Source of the DNA: an uncultured Flavobacteriales bacterium
Lineage (GTDB): Bacteria > Bacteroidota > Bacteroidia > Flavobacteriales > Crocinitomicaceae
Assembly (NCBI GenBank): GCA_946479125.1
Contig: CAMLET010000183.1
Span: forward strand, 1-6,698
Reading direction: 5' to 3'
Length of the DNA: 6,698 nucleotides
Made by a program: the position numbers and the translations under genes. The notes under the pieces are model-generated. The model did no database searches. It worked only from the letters and a program-made list of their open reading frames with translations, and was not told the origin of the DNA. Positions 1 through 5,756 of the stretch are shown here, one piece after another; positions within the stretch are counted from its first letter, which is position 1, and each line of letters starts with the position of its first letter.

Positions 1-43
1 CGTCCAATAAATTGGCACTCAAGTTTAAATCTTTAAAAAACAT
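1..43 (-). CDS. N-terminal fragment of probable DEAD-box RNA helicase (runs off window)
   Basis: An ATG at 43-41 on the minus strand opens a frame of 14 codons that leaves the window: MFFKDLNLSANLLD. This matches the usual opening of bacterial DEAD-box ATP-dependent RNA helicases, where an F-x-x-L-x-L-x-x-x-L-L (Q-motif lead-in) pattern precedes the Q motif. No catalytic motif lies inside the window, so the call rests on 14 residues only. The leader just before the ATG is A-rich (ACATAAAAACAA) with no Shine-Dalgarno, as is common in Bacteroidota. The gene is divergent from asd. A plausible promoter box lies about 100 nt upstream, which would give a long 5' leader; long leaders are common for cold-inducible helicases, but that parallel is inference. 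Confidence 0.55.
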   Translation of the reverse strand, partial: MFFKDLNLSANLLD

Positions 44-113
44 TTGTTTTTATGTATCGTAATCCGAGCGGATGTCACGTCTGGTGCACTTTACACCATT
101 CACAATCGGGACT

Positions 114-141
114 TTCTTATCGTATAAATTCCGAATAAGAA
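114..141 (-). promoter_or_regulatory. Stem-loop at the predicted 5' end of the leftward transcript
   Basis: TTCTTATCG (114-122) pairs with CG-A-ATAAGAA (132-141), giving nine base pairs with one bulged A and a 9-nt loop. If transcription starts near 141, this hairpin would sit at the extreme 5' end of the mRNA. It could stabilise the transcript or act as a structured leader. A further inverted pair, GTGCAC at 84-89 and at 142-147, flanks it. Function is inferred only from position. Confidence 0.25.
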
Positions 142-146
142 GTGCA

Positions 147-154
147 CAAAGATA
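147..154 (-). promoter_or_regulatory. Candidate Bacteroidota sigma-A -7 box for the leftward gene
   Basis: On the minus strand, positions 154 to 147 read TATCTTTG, an exact match to the Bacteroidota -7 consensus TAnnTTTG. Transcription would begin near 140-141, giving a leader of about 100 nt before the ATG at 43. No clear TTG (-33 element) lies 19-21 bp upstream; that stretch is AT-rich. It is the only exact TAnnTTTG match I found in the intergenic regions. Confidence 0.45.
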
Positions 155-244
155 GGGTTTTTATTTTATATGATTTTTTGGGTGAAAGATGTGGACACAA
201 AGTCGCGACTTGTCACTACTTTTACGCAATCAATTTTAAATGAG

Positions 245-1237
245 ATGAGAGTAGCTGTAGTAGGTGCTACCGGGATGGTAGGACAAGTAATGTTAGAAGT
301 TTTAAACGAACGTAATTTTCCAGTTTCAGAGTTAATTCCTGTGGCTTCAGAGAAATCTGTTGGTAAGAAGGTGAACTATAAGGGAAAGGATTTTGACGTT
401 GTTGCATTATCTACTGCAGTTGCAATGAAACCGGATGTTGCTATTTTTTCGGCTGGTGGAGAAACTTCTTTGGAATGGGCTCCGAAATTTGCTGAAGTTG
501 GCACAACAGTTATTGATAACAGTTCGGCTTGGCGTATGCACGAGGACAAACGTTTGATCGTTCCGGAAATCAATGGTGATTTATTGGGAGCGAATGATAA
601 AATTATCGCGAATCCAAACTGTAGTACTATTCAGTTATTAATGGCTTTGGCTCCGCTTCACAAAAAATACAAGATCAAACGTGTTGTTGTTTCTACGTAC
701 CAAAGTATTACAGGAACAGGAGTTAAAGCGGTTCAACAATTGGAAAATGAGCGTGCTGGGATTACCGGAGAAATGGCTTACAACTATCCAATCGATAAAA
801 ACTGTATTCCTGCATGTGATTCGTTTTTAGATAACGGTTATACAAAAGAGGAAATGAAACTAACGAAGGAAACAAAGAAAATTCTTGATCCTTCAATTAA
901 TGTTACTGCTACTGCAGTGCGCGTTCCTGTTGTTGGTGGACATTCAGAAGCTGTGAACGTTGAATTTGAAAACGAATACGATTTGAATGATGTGAGAAAT
1001 TTACTGGCTTCTACAGAAGGAATCACACTTCAGGATGATCCTGCGAACAATTCATACCCAATGCCACGCTTTGCAGAAGCGAAAGACGACGTGTTTGTTG
1101 GTCGCTTGAGAAGAGACGAAAGTCAGGAAAAAACGTTGAACATGTGGATCGTTGCCGACAACCTTAGAAAAGGTGCCGCAACAAATGCTGTTCAAATTGG
1201 TGAGACTTTGATAAAAAAAGGTTTACTTCCGGCGTAA
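245..1237 (+). CDS. asd: Aspartate-semialdehyde dehydrogenase
   Basis: This cytosolic enzyme reduces L-4-aspartyl phosphate to L-aspartate 4-semialdehyde with NADPH, the branch point to lysine/diaminopimelate, threonine and methionine. From the ATG at 245 the protein has 330 residues, the normal length. It opens directly on the Rossmann strand and nucleotide loop (GATGMVG, residues 7-13). The acylated nucleophile is Cys126 in NPNCSTIQ, the YQSITGTG segment follows (152-159), and His233 in VPVVGGHSEA is the likely acid/base. The frame also stays open upstream to an ATG at 170, but those 25 extra residues resemble no family member, so 245 is preferred. The leader is A/T-rich without Shine-Dalgarno. 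A weak TACTTTTA (217-224) is the nearest thing to a -7 box. The next gene begins 31 nt downstream on the same strand, so cotranscription is possible. Confidence 0.96.
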   Translation: MRVAVVGATGMVGQVMLEVLNERNFPVSELIPVASEKSVGKKVNYKGKDFDVVALSTAVAMKPDVAIFSAGGETSLEWAPKFAEVGTTVIDNSSAWRMHEDKRLIVPEINGDLLGANDKIIANPNCSTIQLLMALAPLHKKYKIKRVVVSTYQSITGTGVKAVQQLENERAGITGEMAYNYPIDKNCIPACDSFLDNGYTKEEMKLTKETKKILDPSINVTATAVRVPVVGGHSEAVNVEFENEYDLNDVRNLLASTEGITLQDDPANNSYPMPRFAEAKDDVFVGRLRRDESQEKTLNMWIVADNLRKGAATNAVQIGETLIKKGLLPA

Positions 1238-1268
1238 TTTTTTCGTTGTTTATACGTTATACTGATCT

Positions 1269-2096
1269 ATGCGGGTAATTCTTGTTTGTTTTATTTTCAT
1301 TTCGAGTTTTGCACTTGGACAGAAAGCACACCAACACAACAATTGGTCGCGCTCTGAATTGGGCGTGCTTGGTGGTGTTTCGTATTACATTGGAGATTTA
1401 AACCAGAAACATTTCAATAACAGCAATCTTGCCGGACAAATCTTTTATCGTTACAACATTCATTCTCGTTTAGCTTACAAATTCAATTTCACTTACGGAT
1501 TTATTGAAGGCTACGATAGTGAATCGAAAAGAGGGTTAAACAAGAACAGAAACTTGTCTTTTCAAACGGATCTTTACGAATTTGCAACTGGAATTGAGTT
1601 CACTTATTTCCCTTTTGAAATTGGACACAAGCGTTACAGAGGAACTGCTTATTTGTTAGCAGAAATTGGTTTGACGAAGATCAATCCGCAAGCAGATTAT
1701 AACGGTGATCTTGTAGATTTACAACCATTAGGAACTGAAGGTCAGGGAACAACAGCAAATGACAGAGGAAAATACTCCACTTTACAAATGAATATTCCGC
1801 TAGGAATTGGTTTCCGGGTTAGTCTTTCTAAGAATATTGCACTTAACGGAGAATATGGAATTCGTTTTATGTTCTCCGATTATTTGGACGATGTGCATAG
1901 TTACAGATATGCCGATCCGGCTGTAATTCTTGCTGAAAACGGTCCAATGGCTGCAGATTTAAGCAACAGAAGTTTGGACGGAAGCCGATTTGGTCAACGT
2001 GGAAATCCTACTTCGAGAGATTGGTACGTGTTTGCCGGAATTGGACTTTCGTTCCGATTATCCGGGAATAAAGCTTGTCCGGCGCCAGCTCAGTAG
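1269..2096 (+). CDS. DUF6089 / PorG-like outer-membrane beta-barrel protein
   Basis: The 275-residue product has a signal peptide (hydrophobic residues 3-16, likely cleavage after Gly17, mature N-terminus Gln18). Alternating beta strands rich in aromatics follow. The opening strand ELGVLGGVSYYIGDLN (30-45) and the closing segment RGNPTSRDWYVFAGIGLSFR (244-263) are typical of the Bacteroidota DUF6089 family. That family includes PorG, the outer-membrane partner of the PorK/PorN ring in type IX secretion. Most Bacteroidota have several paralogues, and the usual one sits near uppS and bamA. This copy follows asd instead, so a direct T9SS role is uncertain and a general outer-membrane barrel is as likely. 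The C-terminus (ACPAPAQ) extends past the last strand, and its final bases run into a repeat cluster. No hairpin or promoter box is evident in the 31-nt gap to asd. Confidence 0.75.
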   Translation: MRVILVCFIFISSFALGQKAHQHNNWSRSELGVLGGVSYYIGDLNQKHFNNSNLAGQIFYRYNIHSRLAYKFNFTYGFIEGYDSESKRGLNKNRNLSFQTDLYEFATGIEFTYFPFEIGHKRYRGTAYLLAEIGLTKINPQADYNGDLVDLQPLGTEGQGTTANDRGKYSTLQMNIPLGIGFRVSLSKNIALNGEYGIRFMFSDYLDDVHSYRYADPAVILAENGPMAADLSNRSLDGSRFGQRGNPTSRDWYVFAGIGLSFRLSGNKACPAPAQ

Positions 2097-2125
2097 CTTC
2101 GACATCTCGACTACGCTCGATGACC
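2097..2125. repeat. Degenerate palindromic repeat, copy A
   Basis: This copy begins immediately after the TAG stop of the PorG-like gene. Its core TCTCGACTACGCTCGA (2105-2120) matches the reverse complement of the core at 2286-2301 at 15 of 16 positions, so the two copies are inverted across the convergent intergenic region. A weak local fold is possible (TCGA at 2099-2102 with 2107-2110, GTAG with CTAC outside it), which might help end rightward transcription. No T-run follows directly. Confidence 0.6.
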
Positions 2126-2161
2126 TTCTCTTTAACCTTCCATTGGTCAACTTCATCCAAA

Positions 2162-2184
2162 ACGCTCGATGACCGAAGCTCAGC
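2162..2184. repeat. Degenerate repeat, copy B
   Basis: ACGCTCGATGACC (2162-2174) is identical to 2113-2125 of copy A, 49 bp away. The overlapping ATGACCGAAGCTCAGC (2169-2184) recurs at 2213-2228 with one mismatch. It therefore shares half with copy A and half with copy C, as expected of decayed fragments of one intergenic repeat family. No coding potential is evident. Confidence 0.5.
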
Positions 2185-2212
2185 TGCCTCAGTGTGCAAT
2201 ATAATTCATTCC

Positions 2213-2228
2213 ATGACCGAAGTTCAGC
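2213..2228. repeat. Degenerate repeat, copy C
   Basis: ATGACCGAAGTTCAGC matches 2169-2184 at 15 of 16 positions, spaced 44 bp apart. The sequence between the copies is unrelated, so this is not a regular array. The stretch from 2229 to 2277 shows only an 8-bp palindrome (CTTCGAAG, 2261-2268) and no gene. Confidence 0.45.
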
Positions 2229-2277
2229 AACCACGGTAATTATCTGTCAGATCTTATTTCCTTCGAAGAATTCCGCA

Positions 2278-2310
2278 AAAGGTTATCGAGCGGAGTCGAG
2301 AATAACCTTT
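2278..2310 (-). terminator. Hairpin at the end of the cox operon, built from repeat copy D
   Basis: AAAGGTTAT (2278-2286) and ATAACCTTT (2302-2310) are perfect 9-bp arms. They enclose the repeat core CGAGCGGAGTCGAGA, whose CGA/TCG can pair further. The hairpin overlaps the DUF420 stop codon by two bases. On the minus strand the stem ends in TTTT, so it resembles a short rho-independent terminator for the leftward operon. On the plus strand the 3' arm also ends in TTT, so it may work both ways between the convergent genes. The T-run is short, so termination strength is uncertain. Confidence 0.55.
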
Positions 2311-2881
2311 AAGCGTAAAAAGGCGAAATCATAAAGTAAACCACAACTCCTGTTACAGCAACATAAAACCAAATGGGCCATGTGATCTTTGTCCACTTTT
2401 TATGTTTGTCGAAGTTGCCTTCCCAAGCGTGTAAATAAGAAAACAGTACCATCGGGATTACAATGACACTTAATAGAATGTGAGTAAGTAGAATAATCGA
2501 ATAGATTCCGTATGCCGTAGCCGAACGTGCTGCTTTTTCCAACTCATCAATTTTACCATCTTTGTTCAAATCACCGTAATACGTGGTATCTGAACACATG
2601 TGATAAGCCACATAACAAAGCAAGAATAGAACAGAAAGTCCCATACAAACTTTGATCACATTCTCATGCAATTTCAATTTTCGTTGTTTTACGAAGATCA
2701 ATGCAAGGACCAATAACACAGCTGTTAAACCATTAATTCCGGCATAAATGGGCGGTAAAAAACTCAAGTTGATTCCAGGAATCTTGATGACAAACAATGC
2801 TGCTACTGCAACAGGAATAACTATAGAAAGAACGATGATTAATTTTCTAAGGTTCTTACTTTTCTTTGCACTCAACTCCAT
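2309..2881 (-). CDS. DUF420 (CtaM-like) membrane protein with periplasmic EF-hand loop
   Basis: The 190-residue protein has five predicted helices (about 13-33, 45-64, 76-95, 122-147, 166-187) and basic cytoplasmic loops (KQRKLKLH; FDKHKKWTK). The first part ILPPIYAGINGL-like segment (41-52), HILL (134-137) and the WPIWFYVAVTGVVVYFM end (168-184) are typical of DUF420. The family includes Bacillus/Staphylococcus CtaM, needed to mature heme-copper oxidases, which fits its place as last gene of this cox operon. The unusual feature is the TM3-TM4 loop, which carries DLNKDGKIDELE (104-115). This is a complete 12-residue EF-hand loop with Asp1, Asn3, Asp5, Gly6, Ile8, Asp9 and Glu12, and is predicted periplasmic by the positive-inside rule. 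His94 and Cys96 lie just before it. The start overlaps the SCO1 gene by 26 nt, suggesting translational coupling. Confidence 0.85.
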   Translation of the reverse strand: MELSAKKSKNLRKLIIVLSIVIPVAVAALFVIKIPGINLSFLPPIYAGINGLTAVLLVLALIFVKQRKLKLHENVIKVCMGLSVLFLLCYVAYHMCSDTTYYGDLNKDGKIDELEKAARSATAYGIYSIILLTHILLSVIVIPMVLFSYLHAWEGNFDKHKKWTKITWPIWFYVAVTGVVVYFMISPFYA

Positions 2882-3563
2882 ATTCTATACGTAATAATTT
2901 TCTTAAATCTATATTCAACTGGTCAACTTGCGGGGTTTGGGTTCCGAGGTAAATTCCACGAACGTAACCCTCTTTGTCAACCAATACCATTCCGTCTGAA
3001 TGCGCAAATCCACCGGAAGCCATTGCATCTTTTTTTGCATGAACCATAAAATGGTCAACTCCCAACTTATGTGTTTTCTTCTCGTTTCCAGTTAGTAAAA
3101 CCCAATTCTTCGTTGAAATTCCGTTGTTCTTAATGTACTTTTTAAGCACATAAGGTTTGTCGTTATTCGGATCAATAGAGAACGAGATAAATTGCACTTC
3201 TTTCTCTAAGTCTTTCGTCAACACATTCAAACGACGCATTTGCGACATCATTGGCGGGCAAATACTTGGACAAGAAGTAAAAAAGAAATTCGCGATCCAG
3301 ACCTTTCCTTTCAAATCCTTAGAAGTAATTCTAACCGAATCCTGATTCAAATAAGAGAAAAATGGAATCTTTGGGAAAACAGTATCGTTGATTTGTTTAC
3401 CATTCTTCTCAATAGTATACACATCGTAATTTCCATAATACGGAAGTGCACGAGGTTTTACGTTATCCTCACAAGATGTCACCAAAACAAGTAAGAACAA
3501 CCCTGTCCATAAAATAATGGAACTACCAATGGTTGCTGAGCGGAGTCGAAGCAACAGTTTCAT
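2856..3563 (-). CDS. sco1: SCO1/SenC family copper chaperone, lipoprotein
   Basis: SCO proteins deliver copper to, or reduce the cysteines of, the CuA centre of cytochrome oxidase subunit II. This 235-residue protein has a lipoprotein signal ending VTSC (lipobox Cys31), then a thioredoxin-like domain. It keeps all copper ligands: C98-P-S-I-C102 in FTSCPSICPPMM, and His188 in GFAHSDGMVLVD. Strand VQFISFSIDP (123-132) is also typical. The start at 3563 lies 3 nt after the stop of the preceding gene, and no later start would leave a signal peptide. Codons 3-11 coincide with a palindromic repeat that encodes the basic n-region (LLLRLRSAT), so a hairpin forms right after the start codon and may damp translation. 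The 3' end overlaps the DUF420 gene by 26 nt. Confidence 0.94.
   Translation of the reverse strand: MKLLLRLRSATIGSSIILWTGLFLLVLVTSCEDNVKPRALPYYGNYDVYTIEKNGKQINDTVFPKIPFFSYLNQDSVRITSKDLKGKVWIANFFFTSCPSICPPMMSQMRRLNVLTKDLEKEVQFISFSIDPNNDKPYVLKKYIKNNGISTKNWVLLTGNEKKTHKLGVDHFMVHAKKDAMASGGFAHSDGMVLVDKEGYVRGIYLGTQTPQVDQLNIDLRKLLRIEYGVECKEK
3531..3557. repeat. Palindromic repeat copy E, inside the SCO1 coding region
   Basis: GTTGCT (3532-3537) and AGCAAC (3550-3555) form perfect 6-bp arms around GAGCGGAGTCGA (3538-3549). That 12-bp core is identical to 2288-2299 in the operon-end hairpin. It is read on the minus strand as codons 3-11 of the SCO1 gene. Similar GAGCGGAGTCGA-type palindromes are familiar to me from Flavobacteriia intergenic regions; a genome count is needed to confirm family size here. 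Confidence 0.65.
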
Positions 3564-3566
3564 GCT

Positions 3567-4247
3567 TTATTTTTTCTTGGCCTTGTAACGAGCCATTGTG
3601 TATTCCTTTTCCAGAAGCGCCATGTGATCGCGCATTGTTCGAATTGTACTTTCTGATTTTGCGGAAAGAACCATACGAATGCGATTGTTCTTATCGGCAA
3701 GCAGCATTAATTCGGTGAATGCTTTTCCGGCAAAGTACTTTTTGTCTTTTTGCAATAACGACTGACCGTTGTGTTTGATGTTGTATACATCCTCCACATT
3801 ACCACTTACAAGCATCCACACTCTAGGGTCATAGCCCTCAACCTTACGTGCAAGAGTGGATTGAACAAGTTTAAGATCAGTAGCTGGATTTCCGTCTTTA
3901 TCTGTGACAAATGAAACGATACGAACGTGACCCAATTTCTTCTCGTTTGTTCGAATGCGCTGATAGATCAATTGATCAAGAAACCAAATTGCTGTTGCAC
4001 AAGTATCAGGACAAGATGTTTGAATTGTAGTATAAAGCACTACTTTATCTTCAAACGATTTATTCGTTAGTGTTTTTCCAAGAGAAGATTTTGCGTGGAA
4101 AGCGGGAACAGCTCCGTAATCATCTAAGGTTTTGAACTTGTGCTCACAACCTACTTTGGAAATTAGTATTAAAATAAGAGCCGGTCCAAATAAGATCAGC
4201 ATTGAGAACACTGGTCTTAACGAACCGGCTTTAGTATTTTTTGACAT
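3567..4247 (-). CDS. Divergent SCO-like thioredoxin-fold protein lacking the copper-ligand His
   Basis: The 226-residue product has an N-terminal membrane segment (about 12-30) and a periplasmic thioredoxin-like domain. It keeps C79-P-D-T-C83 in TIQTSCPDTCATAIWFL, the SCO-type CxxxC. Aligned to its neighbour, the GFAHSDGMVLVD region becomes GKAFTELMLLAD (174-185), putting Phe177 where SCO proteins have the third copper ligand, His. It is therefore probably not a standard Cu(I)/Cu(II) binder. A thiol-disulfide reductase for CuA cysteines, or a partner of the downstream SCO1, are possible roles (inference). Cys34 follows the membrane segment, but K31-V-G-C34 is a poor lipobox, so an uncleaved anchor is more likely. 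The tail is very basic (RYKAKKK). It begins 21 nt after subunit IV and ends 3 nt before SCO1. Confidence 0.8.
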   Translation of the reverse strand: MSKNTKAGSLRPVFSMLILFGPALILILISKVGCEHKFKTLDDYGAVPAFHAKSSLGKTLTNKSFEDKVVLYTTIQTSCPDTCATAIWFLDQLIYQRIRTNEKKLGHVRIVSFVTDKDGNPATDLKLVQSTLARKVEGYDPRVWMLVSGNVEDVYNIKHNGQSLLQKDKKYFAGKAFTELMLLADKNNRIRMVLSAKSESTIRTMRDHMALLEKEYTMARYKAKKK

Positions 4248-4268
4248 TATATCTGTTTTCTAACCCTC

Positions 4269-4631
4269 TTAATGTACGCCTAGTGATTCATTTACCGCTA
4301 CAGCTTCTGTAATTGCAATGAATATCAAATAAATAATGAACAAAGCGTATGGAGCTAAGATTACCCATTTCAATGACTTACGCTCATCACCTAAGTGCAT
4401 AAACGAAAGAACAATGTAACCAGCTTTCAATAACGTTAATCCGATAAATACCAATTTAACGATCCACCAACTTGGGCTATCCTGGTGAATAGTTGCTCCT
4501 ACAGCTACTTCAAAAGCTGTAATTGCAGTTAGAATTCCTGTTACTAACCAAATTTTTCGGCGAAGCTTTTTTCCTTCTTCTTCGCTGTGGTGAGCATCTA
4601 ATGAATATTCAATAATATCGTCTCTTTCCAT
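4269..4631 (-). CDS. Cytochrome c oxidase subunit IV (prokaryotic COX4 type)
   Basis: The 120-residue protein has three predicted helices (about 27-48, 56-79, 88-110) after a short acidic and His-containing cytoplasmic N-terminus. The second helix ends with LLKAGYIVLSFMHLGDERK (67-85), the characteristic K-x-x-x-I-x-x-x-F-M-H-L signature of bacterial heme-copper oxidase subunit IV, with Lys69 and His79. The subunit supports assembly and stability of the oxidase and has no redox centre. The length is normal. It lies 22 nt after subunit III and 21 nt before the SCO-like gene. The leader is AT-rich (AATTTTAAAAACATTCATC) without Shine-Dalgarno. Confidence 0.92.
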   Translation of the reverse strand: MERDDIIEYSLDAHHSEEEGKKLRRKIWLVTGILTAITAFEVAVGATIHQDSPSWWIVKLVFIGLTLLKAGYIVLSFMHLGDERKSLKWVILAPYALFIIYLIFIAITEAVAVNESLGVH

Positions 4632-4653
4632 GATGAATGTTTTTAAAATTGAA

Positions 4654-5733
4654 TCAGATTAAGTAGAAGAATGTAAATACAAATACCCATACTAAATCGA
4701 CAAAGTGCCAGTACAAACCAGTTTTTTCAACCATTTCGTAATGTCCACGTTTGTGGTATTTTCCGCTAGCAACTCCTAAGAAGATTAGAATGTTGATCAT
4801 AACTCCTGAGAATACGTGGAATCCGTGGAATCCAGTAATGAAGAAGAAGAATTGACCGTACTGAGATGGACCATATTCGTTAGTAGATAAATCAGCACCG
4901 TAAATGATAGTACCTTTTTTACCTGCTTTCAACGATTCCCAGTATAATTTCTCAGCTTCTTTACCGTGAAGTTTGATCGTTTTATCATAAGCTTTTCCGG
5001 AACCATCTGTTTTCACGATCAATTGCATATGCTCATCAGCAGCTTTGTCCCATTTAGCAACAGAACCGTCGTGTAACTTGATCAGGTTTCCTTCGTGAGC
5101 ATGACCATTCATTGCTGACCAACGGAAATGGTGGAACAACTCATCAGCATCTTGCTTCAAATGTCCTTTAGAATTTGGAGACAGAACATCACCTTTTTTG
5201 TATTCTTTTCCAGACTCAACAATCGTTAAACTTTTCAATTCACCGAAATGACCTTTTACAATTGCACGAGCACCATCATATTTTCCTGAAGTGATTTCAA
5301 CACTACCGAAATGAGAACCGTGAATAAAGTGAGACCATTCCCAAGCTTGAGAACCAACAAAGAAGAAACCTCCGATGATTGTAGCAATCATCCATCTCAT
5401 TACTCCTTTTTTGTCCATTCTATGTCCAGCTTCAACCGCCAACACCATCGTTACCGAAGAAACGATAAGGATGAATGTCATCAAAGCAACATAAACCAAT
5501 GGGTAACCATGGCCTAAAAACGGTAATGAATCAAACGTTTGTTCACCAATTGGCCAAGCGCTTGGTGTTGTGTGACGTGTATAACCGTAAGCAACCAACA
5601 AACCACTAAAAGTCAATGCATCCGATACCAAAAAGAACCACATCATTAACTTACCGTAGCTAACGTTGAAAGGTGAAACTTTACCTCCCCAAGCGGTCGC
5701 TGTGTCAACTTGTGCTGAAGCGTGTCCTGCCAT
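4654..5733 (-). CDS. coxC: Cytochrome c oxidase subunit III with large periplasmic insert
   Basis: This subunit III carries five helices: about 27-50, 78-101, 114-137, 294-322 and 339-359. Family marks include MWFFLVSDALTF (31-42), Glu132 in SQAWEWSHF (128-136), ITGFHGFHVFSG (299-310) and YWHFVDLVWVFVF (341-353). Subunit III flanks subunit I and helps keep the proton pump active. At 359 residues it is much longer than a five-helix subunit III of about 200. The excess is a hydrophilic insert at roughly residues 138-286 (bases 4876-5322) between helices 3 and 4, a loop expected in the periplasm. The insert has no Cys but is His-rich (191, 201, 202, 211, 213, 221, 235, 256) and contains two IKLH segments (218-221, 253-256). 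It stays in frame with similar codon use, so it is a genuine domain. The start lies 23 nt after the preceding gene; the leader is A-rich. Confidence 0.93.
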   Translation of the reverse strand: MAGHASAQVDTATAWGGKVSPFNVSYGKLMMWFFLVSDALTFSGLLVAYGYTRHTTPSAWPIGEQTFDSLPFLGHGYPLVYVALMTFILIVSSVTMVLAVEAGHRMDKKGVMRWMIATIIGGFFFVGSQAWEWSHFIHGSHFGSVEITSGKYDGARAIVKGHFGELKSLTIVESGKEYKKGDVLSPNSKGHLKQDADELFHHFRWSAMNGHAHEGNLIKLHDGSVAKWDKAADEHMQLIVKTDGSGKAYDKTIKLHGKEAEKLYWESLKAGKKGTIIYGADLSTNEYGPSQYGQFFFFITGFHGFHVFSGVMINILIFLGVASGKYHKRGHYEMVEKTGLYWHFVDLVWVFVFTFFYLI

Positions 5734-5756
5734 TTTTTATAATTTTTTGTGCAAGT

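Noticed and set aside
1238..1268. T-rich gap after asd considered as a terminator
   Set aside because: There is a T-run but no stem precedes it, so a rho-independent terminator is not supported.
1990..2199. Small frames on both strands across the end of the PorG-like gene and the repeat cluster
   Set aside because: They are created by the palindromic repeat and the 3' end of a real gene, with no recognisable protein features.
2113..2228. Repeated 13-16 bp units considered as a CRISPR array
   Set aside because: The units are unequal, only partly overlap in sequence, and have irregular spacing with no cas genes nearby. Decayed palindromic repeats explain them better.
2261..2268. CTTCGAAG palindrome considered as an operator
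   Set aside because: It is only 8 bp, lies between convergent genes with no promoter to control, and could occur by chance.
3157..3718. Short plus-strand reading frames opposite the two SCO genes
   Set aside because: They lie antisense to genes with clear family motifs, have no recognisable domain or leader, and their codons mirror the opposite strand.
4146..4157. Cys34 of the divergent SCO-like protein considered as a lipobox cysteine
   Set aside because: The preceding residues are K-V-G with Lys at -3, which does not fit the lipobox consensus. A membrane anchor is more likely.
4876..5322. Subunit III insert considered as a mobile element, intein or frameshift artefact
   Set aside because: The frame is uninterrupted, there are no terminal repeats or intein splice motifs (no Cys/Ser-initiated block ending in His-Asn), and the flanking helices match the family on both sides.
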